The translations under genes were made by a program, and so were the position numbers. Shown here in pieces: positions 33,669 to 42,913 of a stretch of DNA of 64,000 bases (positions are counted from its first letter, which is position 1; every line of letters begins with the position of its first letter). The notes under the pieces were generated by a model, which saw only the letters and a program-made list of their open reading frames with translations, had not been told where the DNA came from and did not search any database. Location: the IMG/VR virus record IMGVR_UViG_3300008267_000016, positions 21,269 through 85,268 of that record, one strand, 5' to 3'. This DNA comes from a virus.

Positions 33669-33932
33669 TCACTGCTTTGGCTTTTCGATCGTTCTGAAAC
33701 CTGTAAATACAGGGGCTGCAGCTTTGGGTCCCTGTTTCTCTTCAAAGGTTTTAAAACCAGTAAATACTTTTGCGGCTTCTGTCCCACCCACAGACCTAGG
33801 CCCCGTGGGAGCCGCCTCAGTTCTCTTTGCAGGGGACCGAAGCTCTGGGTAGTAGTCCAAAAGGACTGAGGAGGTGTTTCCGGAATTACCTAAGGAAATT
33901 CCGAAGTAATCACCTGCGTATCTGGTTGCCAT
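33669..33932 (-). CDS. Small protein with repeated VFTGF motif
   Basis: An 87-residue, Pro/Gly/Ala-rich, probably disordered protein. Its second half contains KVFTGFKTFEEKQGPKAA then PVFTGFRTIEKPK, two copies of one short motif. A similar PVFTGTRS occurs in the protein at 54803. These may be binding motifs for a shared partner. Confidence 0.6.
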   Translation of the reverse strand: MATRYAGDYFGISLGNSGNTSSVLLDYYPELRSPAKRTEAAPTGPRSVGGTEAAKVFTGFKTFEEKQGPKAAAPVFTGFRTIEKPKQ

Positions 33933-33957
33933 CTATGGAGACCTCAGTCCTTAGATT

Positions 33958-34854
33958 CTACTTATTTTCTATAAAAAACCTCTTAAGGTCAAACCCTGGA
34001 CCTACCGTACCCTTTAGAACACGCATAGTCATTTTAGCTTTTTCGTGACATGTAAAATACATAGCTTTTTCTTTGTTTGATGTGTAGCTTACTAAGTTGC
34101 GCCTTTCTTTATCTAAGCACTCACTTACATACATCGAGTCTTTAATAATTACCCACACTTCTTGGAAACGCAGGAGCGGCATCGCCTTGGTCTCGTCGAG
34201 TGTGTACAGTCTCGACCTTAAGGTTACCTTTTTATTAGTTTTCTTGACTACACATTTTGTAGTTTCTTTTGTCTTTTTTTTGGTTTCTTTACAATCTTGC
34301 TCTATCGGGTTTTCCAATAGCCTCTTGAGGTTTCGTGCTTTGTTAGCTGCCTCTAGTGCACTCGAAAAAACATCAGACGTGAAGCAGATTCCGTTAGTTG
34401 TACGGGCACAACCGACGTAACCGTTTTCCGTTTTTGCGGTGAATACTTCTTTATCTTCAACGACCTGCAAGTTAAAGATAGTCACAGAAGTTGTCGACTT
34501 CTTTTTACTTTGCTTGGGGACTACATCTACTTTTATTGGCTTCTCTAGTTCTTGTGCAACGACAGAAGCCTCGTGGACCTTCAAGCGATTCTGTTCGTGT
34601 TCAGTCGTCGATTTCATCCCATCCCACAGGATCGAAGCAAAATGCCTCCTGTCTCCTCTTTTGTTTGTTTTGACAAATACTTCTTTCACTGTCCCTAGCC
34701 GCGTGTTGTTCACGTAGCCAGCAATCTTGTCCTTAAGCTTTTGATCAGAGAACTCACTGTAGCAAGTGATGTTCTTGATACCCAGTGTGACTCGATCACC
34801 AATTTTGAGCTTGCTTGGTGAGAGGGGACGTTCGCGCTTTTTGGTGTTACTCAT
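33958..34854 (-). CDS. Lys-rich hypothetical protein, coupled to DNA polymerase
   Basis: A 298-residue protein with an N-terminal KOW/SH3-like strand set (KLKIGDRVTLGIKN, RLGTVKEVFVKTNKRGDR), a middle beta domain, a Lys-rich linker (KETKKKTKETTKCVVKKTNK) and a C-terminal domain. ATGA overlap follows the polymerase gene, so it is translated with it; a DNA-binding accessory role is inferred from charge and position. Confidence 0.6.
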   Translation of the reverse strand: MSNTKKRERPLSPSKLKIGDRVTLGIKNITCYSEFSDQKLKDKIAGYVNNTRLGTVKEVFVKTNKRGDRRHFASILWDGMKSTTEHEQNRLKVHEASVVAQELEKPIKVDVVPKQSKKKSTTSVTIFNLQVVEDKEVFTAKTENGYVGCARTTNGICFTSDVFSSALEAANKARNLKRLLENPIEQDCKETKKKTKETTKCVVKKTNKKVTLRSRLYTLDETKAMPLLRFQEVWVIIKDSMYVSECLDKERRNLVSYTSNKEKAMYFTCHEKAKMTMRVLKGTVGPGFDLKRFFIENK

Positions 34855-36740
34855 TTTTCAGACCAGGTTTCTCCGTAACTAGCGTCTGCTTTAGCAGGCA
34901 CCTCCTTTAAAATCGTTTCAGCGGCTTCTTTCATACAGCGCTCAAGTACTTCTTTGTAGTACTCAACTTTTGTTTCTACAGCCTCTAAAACGATTTCATC
35001 GTGGACACAGGCAACTAAATAAGCTTCGTCGCACAGATAAGGATTGAGCTTCGCTAACGACAGCTTAAGGATATCAGCACCGGCACCTTGTATAAGCGTA
35101 TTGGCACAGGCAGTCATGGTTGCATCTGAGTACGAAAGCAGACGCCTGCGACCTAACGGAGTTCTCACGAAGGTCCACCCATCTTCGACCATCGCAGCAC
35201 GCTCCCGGTGCCACTGCCTTAAACGTGGGTATGCGTTATGGAACGCTGTGTGAGCTACTTTTGCTTCTGATAGAGAAATGATTTTTCCGCTTTGAGCTGC
35301 GTACGTTTTGTACTTACGGAAGCCCATGCCGTATAGCAATGCAAAGTTAAGCGTTTTACCTTCCTGTCGCTGGTTCTTCTGAACCTCTTCTAAAGGTATG
35401 TTGTAGATCAAACTAGCGGTAACCGTATGGAGATCATGACCTTGTTTAAACGCCTCAATCATCTGAGGGATTCCGATCAGCTCCGCACCGAGGCGTAGCT
35501 CAATCTGACTGAAGTCACAGATGATCAGCTTGTAGCCAGGCGTGGCTACGAAACATTCCCGAAACTCTTTGTCTCTCGGAATCTGTTGAGCGTTGATCGC
35601 AAACTGACTTTTAACTTTCTTGGCCGCTGTTTTCTTAGCTCCGCTCGAAGTAAATCTTCCGGAGTTTGCTCCGTACTGGTTATAACCTGAGTGAATTCTG
35701 TGTGTTATAGGGTTGATATTTGCGATTAGTTTTTCTGCGTGTTCGAGTTGAGTTTCGATTTTTGTGCGCTTTCGATAGAGGTTTAAGAGCGGGTCATCCG
35801 AATCAAATTCCGCGAGCTGGATCTGATTAAGAGTGCTCTTTCCTGTTCCTGGATTTGTTGGAAGTGCAATGCCAAGTGCTTCGAAACACTTTGTGCATTG
35901 GACACCGGATCCGGGGTTGAACTCTTTGCGTAAGTTTTTTCCAATTGCCAGTGATCCATCGGTTCTCCTGGGTAGCTTTAGATCCTCTGGTAGAGCGTCG
36001 TCAAGCTTAGTGCAGAATTCTAGAGTAATTTCATCTAACTTTTGCTCGATCGTGTGCTTTAGGGCTATTAGCTTAGTAACATCTACGTTAAATCCTTTGT
36101 GACACATCAGTGCCACGGGGCGTACGCATTTCGACTCCAACGAGTAAACATCAAGCAGAGCTTCTTCTGCTAGCTCTTTAAGTTGATCCGCAGCGATCGT
36201 GGGGAGAAGGTCAACGTCCTTTGCTGCGTATTCGATTTGCTCTATATCAAGATCAGGTTTGCTCCAGTCAGAGATCTGTTGTTCTTTACTAATTTCAATC
36301 TCGAGTCGTCGCTCAACAACAGCCTTCAGTGAGCAGCTAACGTCATCGAAATATGGCTTTTGGAGTTTCGGGCTAACTTTCTTTTCCTTAAAACCAGCCC
36401 GCAAACAACGCTCAGCTACATAAGTATCGAATACCTTTCCTTGATAGTCGATGCCGAGAGACAGCAGGAACTGAAAATCGAAATTTAAGTTGTGGCCGAG
36501 AATCATTTCCCGGCTTTCGATAAATTCCTTTAGCCCACTGGTATCGGTGATTTTGAACAGATCGAGAACGTATACCGTTCTGTCAATAGTCTCTGTCGTA
36601 CACAGCTGAAGCAGTCGAGCTTTAGCCACGTGCGAGTCCAAACCAGTCGTCTCGAAGTCCAGGCATACCTTGGGAATTAGCTGCAGCTCCCCAAGAGCTT
36701 TTTGGTACTCGCTGTTGCTTGTGATGTAACGGATCTGCAT
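34851..36740 (-). CDS. Family A DNA polymerase with 3'-5' exonuclease
   Basis: A 629-residue replicative polymerase. Exo I is CLDFETTGLD (Asp 28, Glu 30). The polymerase domain has motif A LIICDFSQIELRLGAE, motif B RQEGKTLNFALLYGMG, and motif C ACVHDEIVLE near residue 580. The residue equivalent to E. coli Pol I 762 is Phe, which in virioplankton surveys is linked to virulent phages. There is no 5'-3' exonuclease domain. Transcription starts after a terminator, so it may have its own promoter. Confidence 0.96.
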   Translation of the reverse strand: MQIRYITSNSEYQKALGELQLIPKVCLDFETTGLDSHVAKARLLQLCTTETIDRTVYVLDLFKITDTSGLKEFIESREMILGHNLNFDFQFLLSLGIDYQGKVFDTYVAERCLRAGFKEKKVSPKLQKPYFDDVSCSLKAVVERRLEIEISKEQQISDWSKPDLDIEQIEYAAKDVDLLPTIAADQLKELAEEALLDVYSLESKCVRPVALMCHKGFNVDVTKLIALKHTIEQKLDEITLEFCTKLDDALPEDLKLPRRTDGSLAIGKNLRKEFNPGSGVQCTKCFEALGIALPTNPGTGKSTLNQIQLAEFDSDDPLLNLYRKRTKIETQLEHAEKLIANINPITHRIHSGYNQYGANSGRFTSSGAKKTAAKKVKSQFAINAQQIPRDKEFRECFVATPGYKLIICDFSQIELRLGAELIGIPQMIEAFKQGHDLHTVTASLIYNIPLEEVQKNQRQEGKTLNFALLYGMGFRKYKTYAAQSGKIISLSEAKVAHTAFHNAYPRLRQWHRERAAMVEDGWTFVRTPLGRRRLLSYSDATMTACANTLIQGAGADILKLSLAKLNPYLCDEAYLVACVHDEIVLEAVETKVEYYKEVLERCMKEAAETILKEVPAKADASYGETWSEK

Positions 36741-36745
36741 GTGAC

Positions 36746-36778
36746 TTAAAAAGGGCGCCTTTCGACGCCCCGTTTTTG
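36746..36778. terminator. Rho-independent terminator, likely bidirectional
   Basis: GGGCGCC at 36753-36759 and the complementary GGCGTC/GCCCC side up to 36771 form a GC-rich hairpin. An A-run (36748-36752) and a T-run (36773-36777) flank it. On the minus strand it closes the MoxR/VWA operon before the polymerase gene. Confidence 0.85.
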
Positions 36779-36796
36779 TGGTTGTTGGATGAAGCT

Positions 36797-37609
36797 TTAA
36801 GCAGCGTAGACCCTTCTTTCGCGGATGCGACTACTCCACTGGTGGCTGATGAAGTCTGAGATGTCGCCCCATTCGTGCGCCACTTTCTGTCCCATCGCTG
36901 TGGGAGTCACAGCATAGACAGTCCGGCGCAGCTGACGGCTGTTTTCATCCAGATCTTTATCCTTGCTACCGAACTCGATGTGTTCGCTCATTTCGATAAG
37001 CCCCCACTCTTTGAGCAGAGCTGCCCCATCACGAACCGCGTTATACATCGGAGAGGCGTGGTAGCAGGCAGACCGAGGGATGCCTGGCCCCTGATTCAAA
37101 GTTCGGTAGTGCCCATCTGCATCTTTTACAAAGCCCATGAAGCACTGCGAGTCTGGGCTCACAGATCCCCGGTAGGCCATCCCATTGACGGAGCTAGTGG
37201 CGATTTGTCGCAGGGTCCGGCTATTGCCGTCCGAGATACCGTCGAGAATCATGGCAGCTCCAATTGCTTTCAAGCTCTTCATTTGACAAAGAGCATCGAT
37301 TGCTTGAGCCGGTTGGCTGAAGGTCTCCTTAACTTCAATCCTTGAGATCCGGTTTGCGTCCGTACGCGTATACGTACGCTTTTTAGGAGTCTCGACACCT
37401 TCGATAGCAAAGCGTGCTGCTAAGGAAGCAAGCGTGGGATTTTTGGTTTCCACGCTGATCGAAAACAGCTTTTTGGCATCGATCATTGTTGGATCGATGT
37501 GCTCGGCAATGTCTACGACAATTGCGCTATCACGGCCTGCTGCACTCAAGAGAGCACGAGCTTCGCTGTTGTCCAGGCTGGTTTCACCGATTTTGAACTT
37601 GAAGTTCAT
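36797..37609 (-). CDS. Hypothetical protein with C-terminal winged-helix-like part
   Basis: A 270-residue protein, last in the MoxR/VWA operon. The N-terminal 80 residues are alpha-beta. The C-terminus (DGAALLKEWGLIEMSEHIEF, RTVYAVTPTAMGQKVAHEWG) reads like the recognition wing and following helix of MarR-type proteins. No DNA-binding helix is obvious, so regulation is only possible. Confidence 0.6.
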   Translation of the reverse strand: MNFKFKIGETSLDNSEARALLSAAGRDSAIVVDIAEHIDPTMIDAKKLFSISVETKNPTLASLAARFAIEGVETPKKRTYTRTDANRISRIEVKETFSQPAQAIDALCQMKSLKAIGAAMILDGISDGNSRTLRQIATSSVNGMAYRGSVSPDSQCFMGFVKDADGHYRTLNQGPGIPRSACYHASPMYNAVRDGAALLKEWGLIEMSEHIEFGSKDKDLDENSRQLRRTVYAVTPTAMGQKVAHEWGDISDFISHQWSSRIRERRVYAA

Positions 37610-37690
37610 GTAATGAAAAAATGGAACGAGAGAAGCCTATCTTTCCAATGCACACCCAGCCAGATACTTCAGATTATCTTAAGGTTTTAG

Positions 37691-38119
37691 TTAATGCGGT
37701 TTACCCATCAGCACTTCGTTCGCTAGTGTCATAAGGTCGTACCAGTGCAGCATATCCGTCACTATCTGCATTGACATCAACTCAAAGTCATGTTCGCTCA
37801 GCATCAGAGCCATCTCTACCTCCGCTTTGTTGCTAAGTTTGCGTACACCATAATTCTTGTGTAAAAAGTTGCTCAGCAAAATGCAGTGTTCTGTTATGTT
37901 TTTGTCTACTAATCTTGTTATGTTAAATAGTTCCGTTGTTGGGACATAGATAATAACTGCTTCTCGGAACCTAAATAATGCTGACTGGTTCTCAGTTAAA
38001 TTATGGTACGTATCAAATAATTGTTGAGCTACCCAATCCTCCAGCTCAAATCTCTCCGTGGCAGGAGAATACTCTGCTTCTAATCTTTTAATAGCGGCTG
38101 CTTCAGCTTGTCGGTTCAC
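37691..38119 (-). CDS. Hypothetical helical protein
   Basis: A 142-residue helical protein (RQAEAAAIKRLEAEYSPATE, LEDWVAQQLFDTYHNLTENQ). Part of the MoxR/VWA operon by position. GTG at 38119 lacks a good ribosome site, so the start is uncertain. Confidence 0.6.
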   Translation of the reverse strand: MNRQAEAAAIKRLEAEYSPATERFELEDWVAQQLFDTYHNLTENQSALFRFREAVIIYVPTTELFNITRLVDKNITEHCILLSNFLHKNYGVRKLSNKAEVEMALMLSEHDFELMSMQIVTDMLHWYDLMTLANEVLMGKPH

Positions 38120-38172
38120 TTAGGAGACAGCGCTTGTCCCCTAATTTAAACCTGGTTTATATGGTCTGTGTT

Positions 38173-39714
38173 TTATCGCATCGCGTCTTGAAACAGTTCG
38201 GCACTGCTTGGGTCGTCTAGAGGATCTACAGTGTGTACATTATCACTGAACTCTTTTAGCACACGGGCCTGTCTGCCTATGCAGAAGCTGTTCCACTGAA
38301 CACCGTGCTCTTGTTTGAACGCATTTAGACGGCGCACGAAAGGATCAGATACTTCGGCGTTTCCGTCTGTAATCATCAAGATGTCCGCTTTTTCAACGAA
38401 ATTGATCTTTGTCAGCGCGTGGTCGATCACCGAACAGAACGAAGTTCCGCCTTTCGTTGTCCAACTAAGAACAAAGTTCAGAAGTTTTTCGTTGTCGGCT
38501 CTGTCTTTCTCCAGATGAATACTTTTCTGAACCACCGTGTCGAATAGGTGAATGTGTGTTGCCCTGTTTTGCTTCAAGCATTCCTCTGCGATGACATAAG
38601 CCATAGCTTTCGACCAGAGCTCTGACTCACCTGCCATCGATCCGCTGATATCGATGTACATAACAACAGGACCTTTATCAAGCTCTTTGATCTTTGCTTC
38701 GTAGTCCTTAGTGAGTAGAGTCTTTTGGCTGTACTTAAGAGCAAACAAGGCCCGCCCTTGCTCCGTGGCAGCCAGCGCGATCTCAGCTGGGTATGCTTTG
38801 ATGACTTCATCAGAGAATTTCGCTCCAACGATGTCACTGTATTTTGTCTGTGCTTTACGTGCACGCTTCCGATCCGCCCAAGCTTGACGCAGAGCACCTA
38901 ACTTCCGGACCAGTTGCTTGAGGCCAGGGTTTGCACCAAGCCTTCGTGCAAGCTTGCGCTTTTGCTCCAGATCGTTCAGCGCCACACCCTTCCCTGCTTC
39001 GGAACCAGCAAGCTGGCTCATTGCTTCCTGAGTGTCCTTAGCGCTTTGGTGCGCTTTATCAATCGCTTTATCCACTTGTGGTTGGAGAGCTTCACCTGCT
39101 CGTTGGACAGACTCTTCGAGCTGTTGGCCTAGCTCCTTTCCTTTTTGGCGAAGTTGAGCTGCCTTTGCATTATCCCCTTCTCTTTTAGCGGCCATGAACT
39201 GTTCTCGGATGTCCTGCAGCTCTTTGCCTGCGTCTGCCAATAGTGCGACGTCAAGAATCCCCTGTTCGATTTGAGATTCGATTACTTCACTCAGCTCATT
39301 GAGCACATTGACAGCATTGTTTCCTGCAGTGAACTGATCGCCGACCGAGAGACCCATCAACCGTGGCCATGCCGGTGACTCACACACTTGAATGAATAGG
39401 TTCACCCAAAAAGCTGATTCAGGCTTGTAACCCTTTGGGAACTCTGGATTCTGGCCGTTCTGTTTCGCACGAAAGTACGTTTCAGCTTCATCCAGAGTGA
39501 TGACCGTAGTGCACTGACCGCCGTTGTACAGGAAGTCGAACAACTCTTTCCCGAAACGAGAGAGCTGTTTGATGTTGTACCGATCCTCCAGATACTTAAC
39601 GATCGGCCGAGTGTCCCGAACAAAGTCATCCCACAGGAAGTCCGACAGTGGAGAAACAGCAAGAACCAAAGGTTCGTTGTTTATCAGGCGGAGGAACTCG
39701 GTGTTTGTTTTCAT
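38173..39714 (-). CDS. VWA domain protein, ViaA-like
   Basis: A 513-residue protein. Residues 1-160 are helical, 165-260 a Gln/Lys coiled coil (REQFMAAKREGDNAKAAQLR), and 340-513 a von Willebrand A domain with a full MIDAS: MYIDISGSMAG (about 355), KGGTSFCS and LMITDGNAE (about 450). The order of helical region then C-terminal VWA matches ViaA, the partner of the MoxR ATPase RavA. ATGA overlaps the MoxR gene. In bacteria such pairs insert cofactors or remodel membrane and respiratory complexes. Confidence 0.85.
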   Translation of the reverse strand: MKTNTEFLRLINNEPLVLAVSPLSDFLWDDFVRDTRPIVKYLEDRYNIKQLSRFGKELFDFLYNGGQCTTVITLDEAETYFRAKQNGQNPEFPKGYKPESAFWVNLFIQVCESPAWPRLMGLSVGDQFTAGNNAVNVLNELSEVIESQIEQGILDVALLADAGKELQDIREQFMAAKREGDNAKAAQLRQKGKELGQQLEESVQRAGEALQPQVDKAIDKAHQSAKDTQEAMSQLAGSEAGKGVALNDLEQKRKLARRLGANPGLKQLVRKLGALRQAWADRKRARKAQTKYSDIVGAKFSDEVIKAYPAEIALAATEQGRALFALKYSQKTLLTKDYEAKIKELDKGPVVMYIDISGSMAGESELWSKAMAYVIAEECLKQNRATHIHLFDTVVQKSIHLEKDRADNEKLLNFVLSWTTKGGTSFCSVIDHALTKINFVEKADILMITDGNAEVSDPFVRRLNAFKQEHGVQWNSFCIGRQARVLKEFSDNVHTVDPLDDPSSAELFQDAMR

Positions 39715-40895
39715 GAGGAGAGGTTCGAGATGGATGTAGCTACAGATTGAGAGGAGGATTCGATTGCTTGGGCGAGTTTGGTAGCAGTTTGTCTAGCACC
39801 TGCACTGATTCGATACTGACCTGATTCTAAGATGTTGTCTAGTTTGTTAGAGAGTGTATCCAGATCACGGTGCATCTTTCGCAGCTTACCTACCAGCCGG
39901 TTTAGATCCTCTACGCTTTTAGATTCCTGTGAGTGAACCGCGTGGTATTCCGTCAGGATTCCACTGTGAGCACGCTTGATACTCTCCAGGAGACGTTCTG
40001 CTGTAGGTACTGCTTGCTCTAGAACTTCCTTGATAACTTGTACATCATCTTGTGTTTGATACACAATGTGCACTAAGGATCTGTGCAGGTGCTCTGGATA
40101 GAGTTCTTCATCTCCTTGCACAAGCGCCCAACCACGCAAGAACTTAAGAATCTGAACTCGGCGGCGATCGCTGATAGTGATTCCCCGCGTAGCCAGAAGG
40201 TCAATTACTTGCGAGAAGGAATCAAGAAACTCATCGCTAGCTTTGATTGATACAACCTCTTGTTGTAACTGTTGAAGATCTTCGAAAGTTAGATCTGACT
40301 TAACGGTCGGTCTGTCCTTGAGACCGAGGGCCCATGCGTCAAGCGTGCGCTTCGATGTGGGTTTCTTGAGAAGATCTACTGTAGGTCTAAACAAGAATCG
40401 ATCACAGAAGGCTTGAAGAGATTCCTCTTGAGGGAAGCTGTTCGTAGCAGCAACGATTGATTGAATCGGAGTTTCGATTACTTCGCGACCGTTGTTGAAG
40501 ATACGCTCGTTGAGAATAGTCAGGAGAGAGTTAAGTACAGCAGAGCTGCCACGGAACAGCTCATCTAAGAATGCAATGTTGGCACTGGGTAAGTATCCAG
40601 AGACATCACGTACATACTCGTCTTTCAGGAGCTTCGAAACTGCCACCGGGCCGAATAGTTCACTTGGGTCCGTTGTGGGCGAGAGCAGGTAACCAAAGAA
40701 CTGAGATCCTTTGAATCCGTTCGAAACAGCCCGTACCAATTCGGATTTACCCGTACCAGGCAATCCAAACAAGAAGCAATTTTGTTTAGTGATAAGTGAA
40801 GCCAGAAGTCCGTCGACAATGTCTTCACGTTCCAGGAAGCTGGTGTTGAGCGAAGAGCGGAAGCCTTGGAGGTTTGCAAAGAGAGTGTCGTTCAT
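39711..40895 (-). CDS. MoxR-family AAA+ ATPase, RavA-like
   Basis: A 394-residue ATPase. Walker A is FGLPGTGKSELVRA (about residue 46), followed by PTTDPSELFGPVAVSKL, Walker B SANIAFLDELFRG (about 109), and the MoxR insert LLTILNERIFNNG with sensor 1 VAATNSFPQEE. The sequence around the Walker B resembles E. coli RavA more than CobS. Residues 280-394 are coiled coil. It works as a hexamer with a VWA partner, encoded by the next overlapping gene. Confidence 0.9.
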   Translation of the reverse strand: MNDTLFANLQGFRSSLNTSFLEREDIVDGLLASLITKQNCFLFGLPGTGKSELVRAVSNGFKGSQFFGYLLSPTTDPSELFGPVAVSKLLKDEYVRDVSGYLPSANIAFLDELFRGSSAVLNSLLTILNERIFNNGREVIETPIQSIVAATNSFPQEESLQAFCDRFLFRPTVDLLKKPTSKRTLDAWALGLKDRPTVKSDLTFEDLQQLQQEVVSIKASDEFLDSFSQVIDLLATRGITISDRRRVQILKFLRGWALVQGDEELYPEHLHRSLVHIVYQTQDDVQVIKEVLEQAVPTAERLLESIKRAHSGILTEYHAVHSQESKSVEDLNRLVGKLRKMHRDLDTLSNKLDNILESGQYRISAGARQTATKLAQAIESSSQSVATSISNLSS

Positions 40896-41035
40896 CAGTC
40901 GAAGATTTTGTAAAGGGTCTCGGCGAGAGCCTTGAAGAAGTTTTTCTTACGCGTGTCGCGGTAAGGTCCACTCAAGCTTTTCGTTGCTAGCAGCAGAACG
41001 ATTGCTTTTTGATCCAGATTAGAAGTCAAGTTCAT
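40895..41035 (-). CDS. 46-residue protein in the RavA/ViaA-like operon
   Basis: Lies in the gap before the MoxR gene and reads MNLTSNLDQKAIVLLLATKS then YRDTRKKNFFKALAETLYKI. Its start overlaps the previous stop by 17 bases and its TGA overlaps the MoxR ATG by one base (TGATG). The first helix is hydrophobic, the second basic. Tight coupling suggests it works with the ATPase. Confidence 0.6.
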   Translation of the reverse strand: MNLTSNLDQKAIVLLLATKSLSGPYRDTRKKNFFKALAETLYKIFD

Positions 41036-42236
41036 CAGTGGTTTCTGCTTCAATAGTTTTTACCTCGTCGATCAGATCATCCAGGTTTGCTGATTGAGCT
41101 TTCACTAGCTCAGTTCGTTGATCGAACAGAATTTGTAGATGCTTAGCTCGTTGTTGGTAGACATCTTTTTCTACTTGAAGTTCCTGATGGAGTTCATCTA
41201 ATTGCTCTTGTGTTTCTGCTGTGTTTATCTTCGTGAGTAGGTCACGATAAGTATTAGAAAGAGCCAGCGATTTCTTCAGGGACTCAAGTCCGTCGCTGGA
41301 GTTTCGAGAGCTGACGATTGCTTCGAGTTCATTACGAATCTTGCCCTTCAGATCCGCATACTCTTTAAAGGCTTGGTTCTTTACCTTTGCAGAATCACTC
41401 TGAAGCCTTACACCTACATCGAGTAAATCTTCCGAAAGTTTGAACAGATCTTCGAAACCTGGGCAGTGTCTAGTAATCAGCTGCAGCGTTTCCGCTGTGA
41501 TCTGCCACGAACCGCGCCGCCGAGCTCCGCCGGTTTGGCGCTCACCAACCTTAGATGAGACTCGAACGTCTAGGTCATCGAGAAGTTCGGCTGCTTTGGC
41601 CAATGCCCGATCAGCAGCACCTTCACGGGCAGCCTCAAGAACTTCGTTTGTGTTGAACAGAGCGGCTTCCTGAATCGCTGTGGAAATAGAGTGCTCCTCT
41701 TTGTTTTCAGAAACAACCAAGCTGACTGGGTTTGGTCCGACCACAAAGACTCTGATTGGATTCTCGAACTCCTGCTTGGTAGGGAAGATAGTTAAGTAAG
41801 CTTCTTTAGCTAGCTTGAAACCTTCGGGGTCATCACGGAACAACGGCTCAAGAAAGCCTTCAACTGTGTTCGACCAGCGAGTGTATTCTTCCAGCCAAAG
41901 TTCGTTCAGCTGTTCGTTGTACTTCGCAGCGTCAGAACGAATCTTGGCGATTCGCTCCATAGCTTCTTCAAAGTAGTCCTCGTGGAGGAAGTGAACGTCA
42001 CCGTTGTGAATTGTGCACTCGTCGTACAACTTACGTTGTTCGATCCTCAGAAGATTAAGGAACTCCTTCAATCTCCCAGAGAGCGTAGGACGCACTGAGA
42101 CTGATTGTTGTTTCTCGAGTACGTCGATAACAGCACCAGGCAGTTGAAGGTCTGCCATCTTTATCTGAGTGCTCTGTCGAACAGAGGCACTCACAGAGCA
42201 GTGAATCAGGAAGATCTTTTCGTTATTCACGATCAC
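41019..42236 (-). CDS. Coiled-coil protein of the MoxR/VWA operon
   Basis: A 405-residue mostly helical protein. From the more likely ATG at 42158 it reads MADLQLPGAVIDVLEKQQSV, then long helices (YDECTIHNGDVHFLHEDYFE, ELAAAREGAADRALAKAAEL-like), ending in a strong coiled coil. It shows features of DUF3150-type phage proteins that accompany MoxR and VWA genes, but I cannot confirm that family. A GTG at 42236 also forms a GTGA overlap with the preceding stop. Confidence 0.7.
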   Translation of the reverse strand: MIVNNEKIFLIHCSVSASVRQSTQIKMADLQLPGAVIDVLEKQQSVSVRPTLSGRLKEFLNLLRIEQRKLYDECTIHNGDVHFLHEDYFEEAMERIAKIRSDAAKYNEQLNELWLEEYTRWSNTVEGFLEPLFRDDPEGFKLAKEAYLTIFPTKQEFENPIRVFVVGPNPVSLVVSENKEEHSISTAIQEAALFNTNEVLEAAREGAADRALAKAAELLDDLDVRVSSKVGERQTGGARRRGSWQITAETLQLITRHCPGFEDLFKLSEDLLDVGVRLQSDSAKVKNQAFKEYADLKGKIRNELEAIVSSRNSSDGLESLKKSLALSNTYRDLLTKINTAETQEQLDELHQELQVEKDVYQQRAKHLQILFDQRTELVKAQSANLDDLIDEVKTIEAETTDELDF

Positions 42237-42658
42237 TTAAGACGACGGAAGACTGCGGTGATTTTGTCAGTGACCAGATCGACTGCCCCAGTCAAGTTGA
42301 GTTGCTTAATCAAGCTGTCGCGTTCGATCTTCGCCAGCTTCAGCTTGCGCTCTAGGTCTGCGATCTTGTCGTTGATCTTGTCAAGTTTGATGTGAGGCGA
42401 GGGGCTCCGGTCGATACGTACAACGATGTTCGTACGGAACTCAGGGAACTTAAACAGGGAGTCGTCGCCCTTGAAGACGGACAGATCCAACCCGAAGTGA
42501 TCCGCGTGGCAGAGCATGGTTGTGAGGTTGCTCCGAGCAGCTTCGTACTCTGTCCCGAAACTTCCGTTCAGCTCGGCCAGGGCGTTGTCGCACGCGTCGT
42601 AACGCTCTGCACTGATGCGCCCCTGTTCGACCAGGGATTGTGTAGTGACCTTAGTCAT
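42233..42658 (-). CDS. Hypothetical coiled-coil protein, first of the MoxR/VWA operon
   Basis: A 141-residue protein with a helical N-terminus (VTTQSLVEQGRISAERYDAC) and a C-terminal coiled coil (KINDKIADLERKLKLAKIER). Preceded by AGGAGG-type sequence close to the ATG and by a strong promoter, it opens the operon. Function unknown. Confidence 0.7.
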   Translation of the reverse strand: MTKVTTQSLVEQGRISAERYDACDNALAELNGSFGTEYEAARSNLTTMLCHADHFGLDLSVFKGDDSLFKFPEFRTNIVVRIDRSPSPHIKLDKINDKIADLERKLKLAKIERDSLIKQLNLTGAVDLVTDKITAVFRRLK

Positions 42659-42715
42659 TTGATGTGATTCGAAGGAGGCGCACCACGTTTAGGGCCGGTG
42701 CCGCCCATGCAGAGC

Positions 42716-42744
42716 AATGTACATCACTCAGCTTACCGTGTCAA
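42716..42744 (-). promoter_or_regulatory. Sigma70-type promoter of the MoxR/VWA operon
   Basis: On the minus strand TTGACA (perfect -35) is followed after 17 bases by TACATT (-10). The start site would lie about 50 bases before the ATG at 42658. Host sigma70-type recognition suggests early or middle expression. Confidence 0.75.
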
Positions 42745-42886
42745 CCCTTGCGCAGAAATTTATCTGCACACGCTTGGCGGGGTACTATGTGTAACTTTTC
42801 ATAGTTAAATTTCTTTTTCTATAAAAAGATTATCAACAAACCTGGACATACTTAAATACTTTTATCTTTCTCATCTGAGTCTTACG

Positions 42887-42906
42887 GGATCTCTCTGCAG
42901 AGATCC
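42887..42906. terminator. Hairpin after the dCTP deaminase gene
   Basis: GGATCTCT and AGAGATCC form an 8-bp stem with a 4-base loop, 8 bases beyond the deaminase stop. On the minus strand no T-run follows, so it may be an attenuated or processing hairpin rather than a strong terminator. The rest of 42659-42913 holds the operon promoter and AT-rich DNA without a gene. Confidence 0.5.
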
Positions 42907-42913
42907 GTTTAGA

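Noticed and set aside
26640-40180. GCGATCGC (HIP1) sites as evidence for a cyanobacterial host
   Set aside because: Only about two copies were noticed (near 26653 and 40164), too few to support a host claim.
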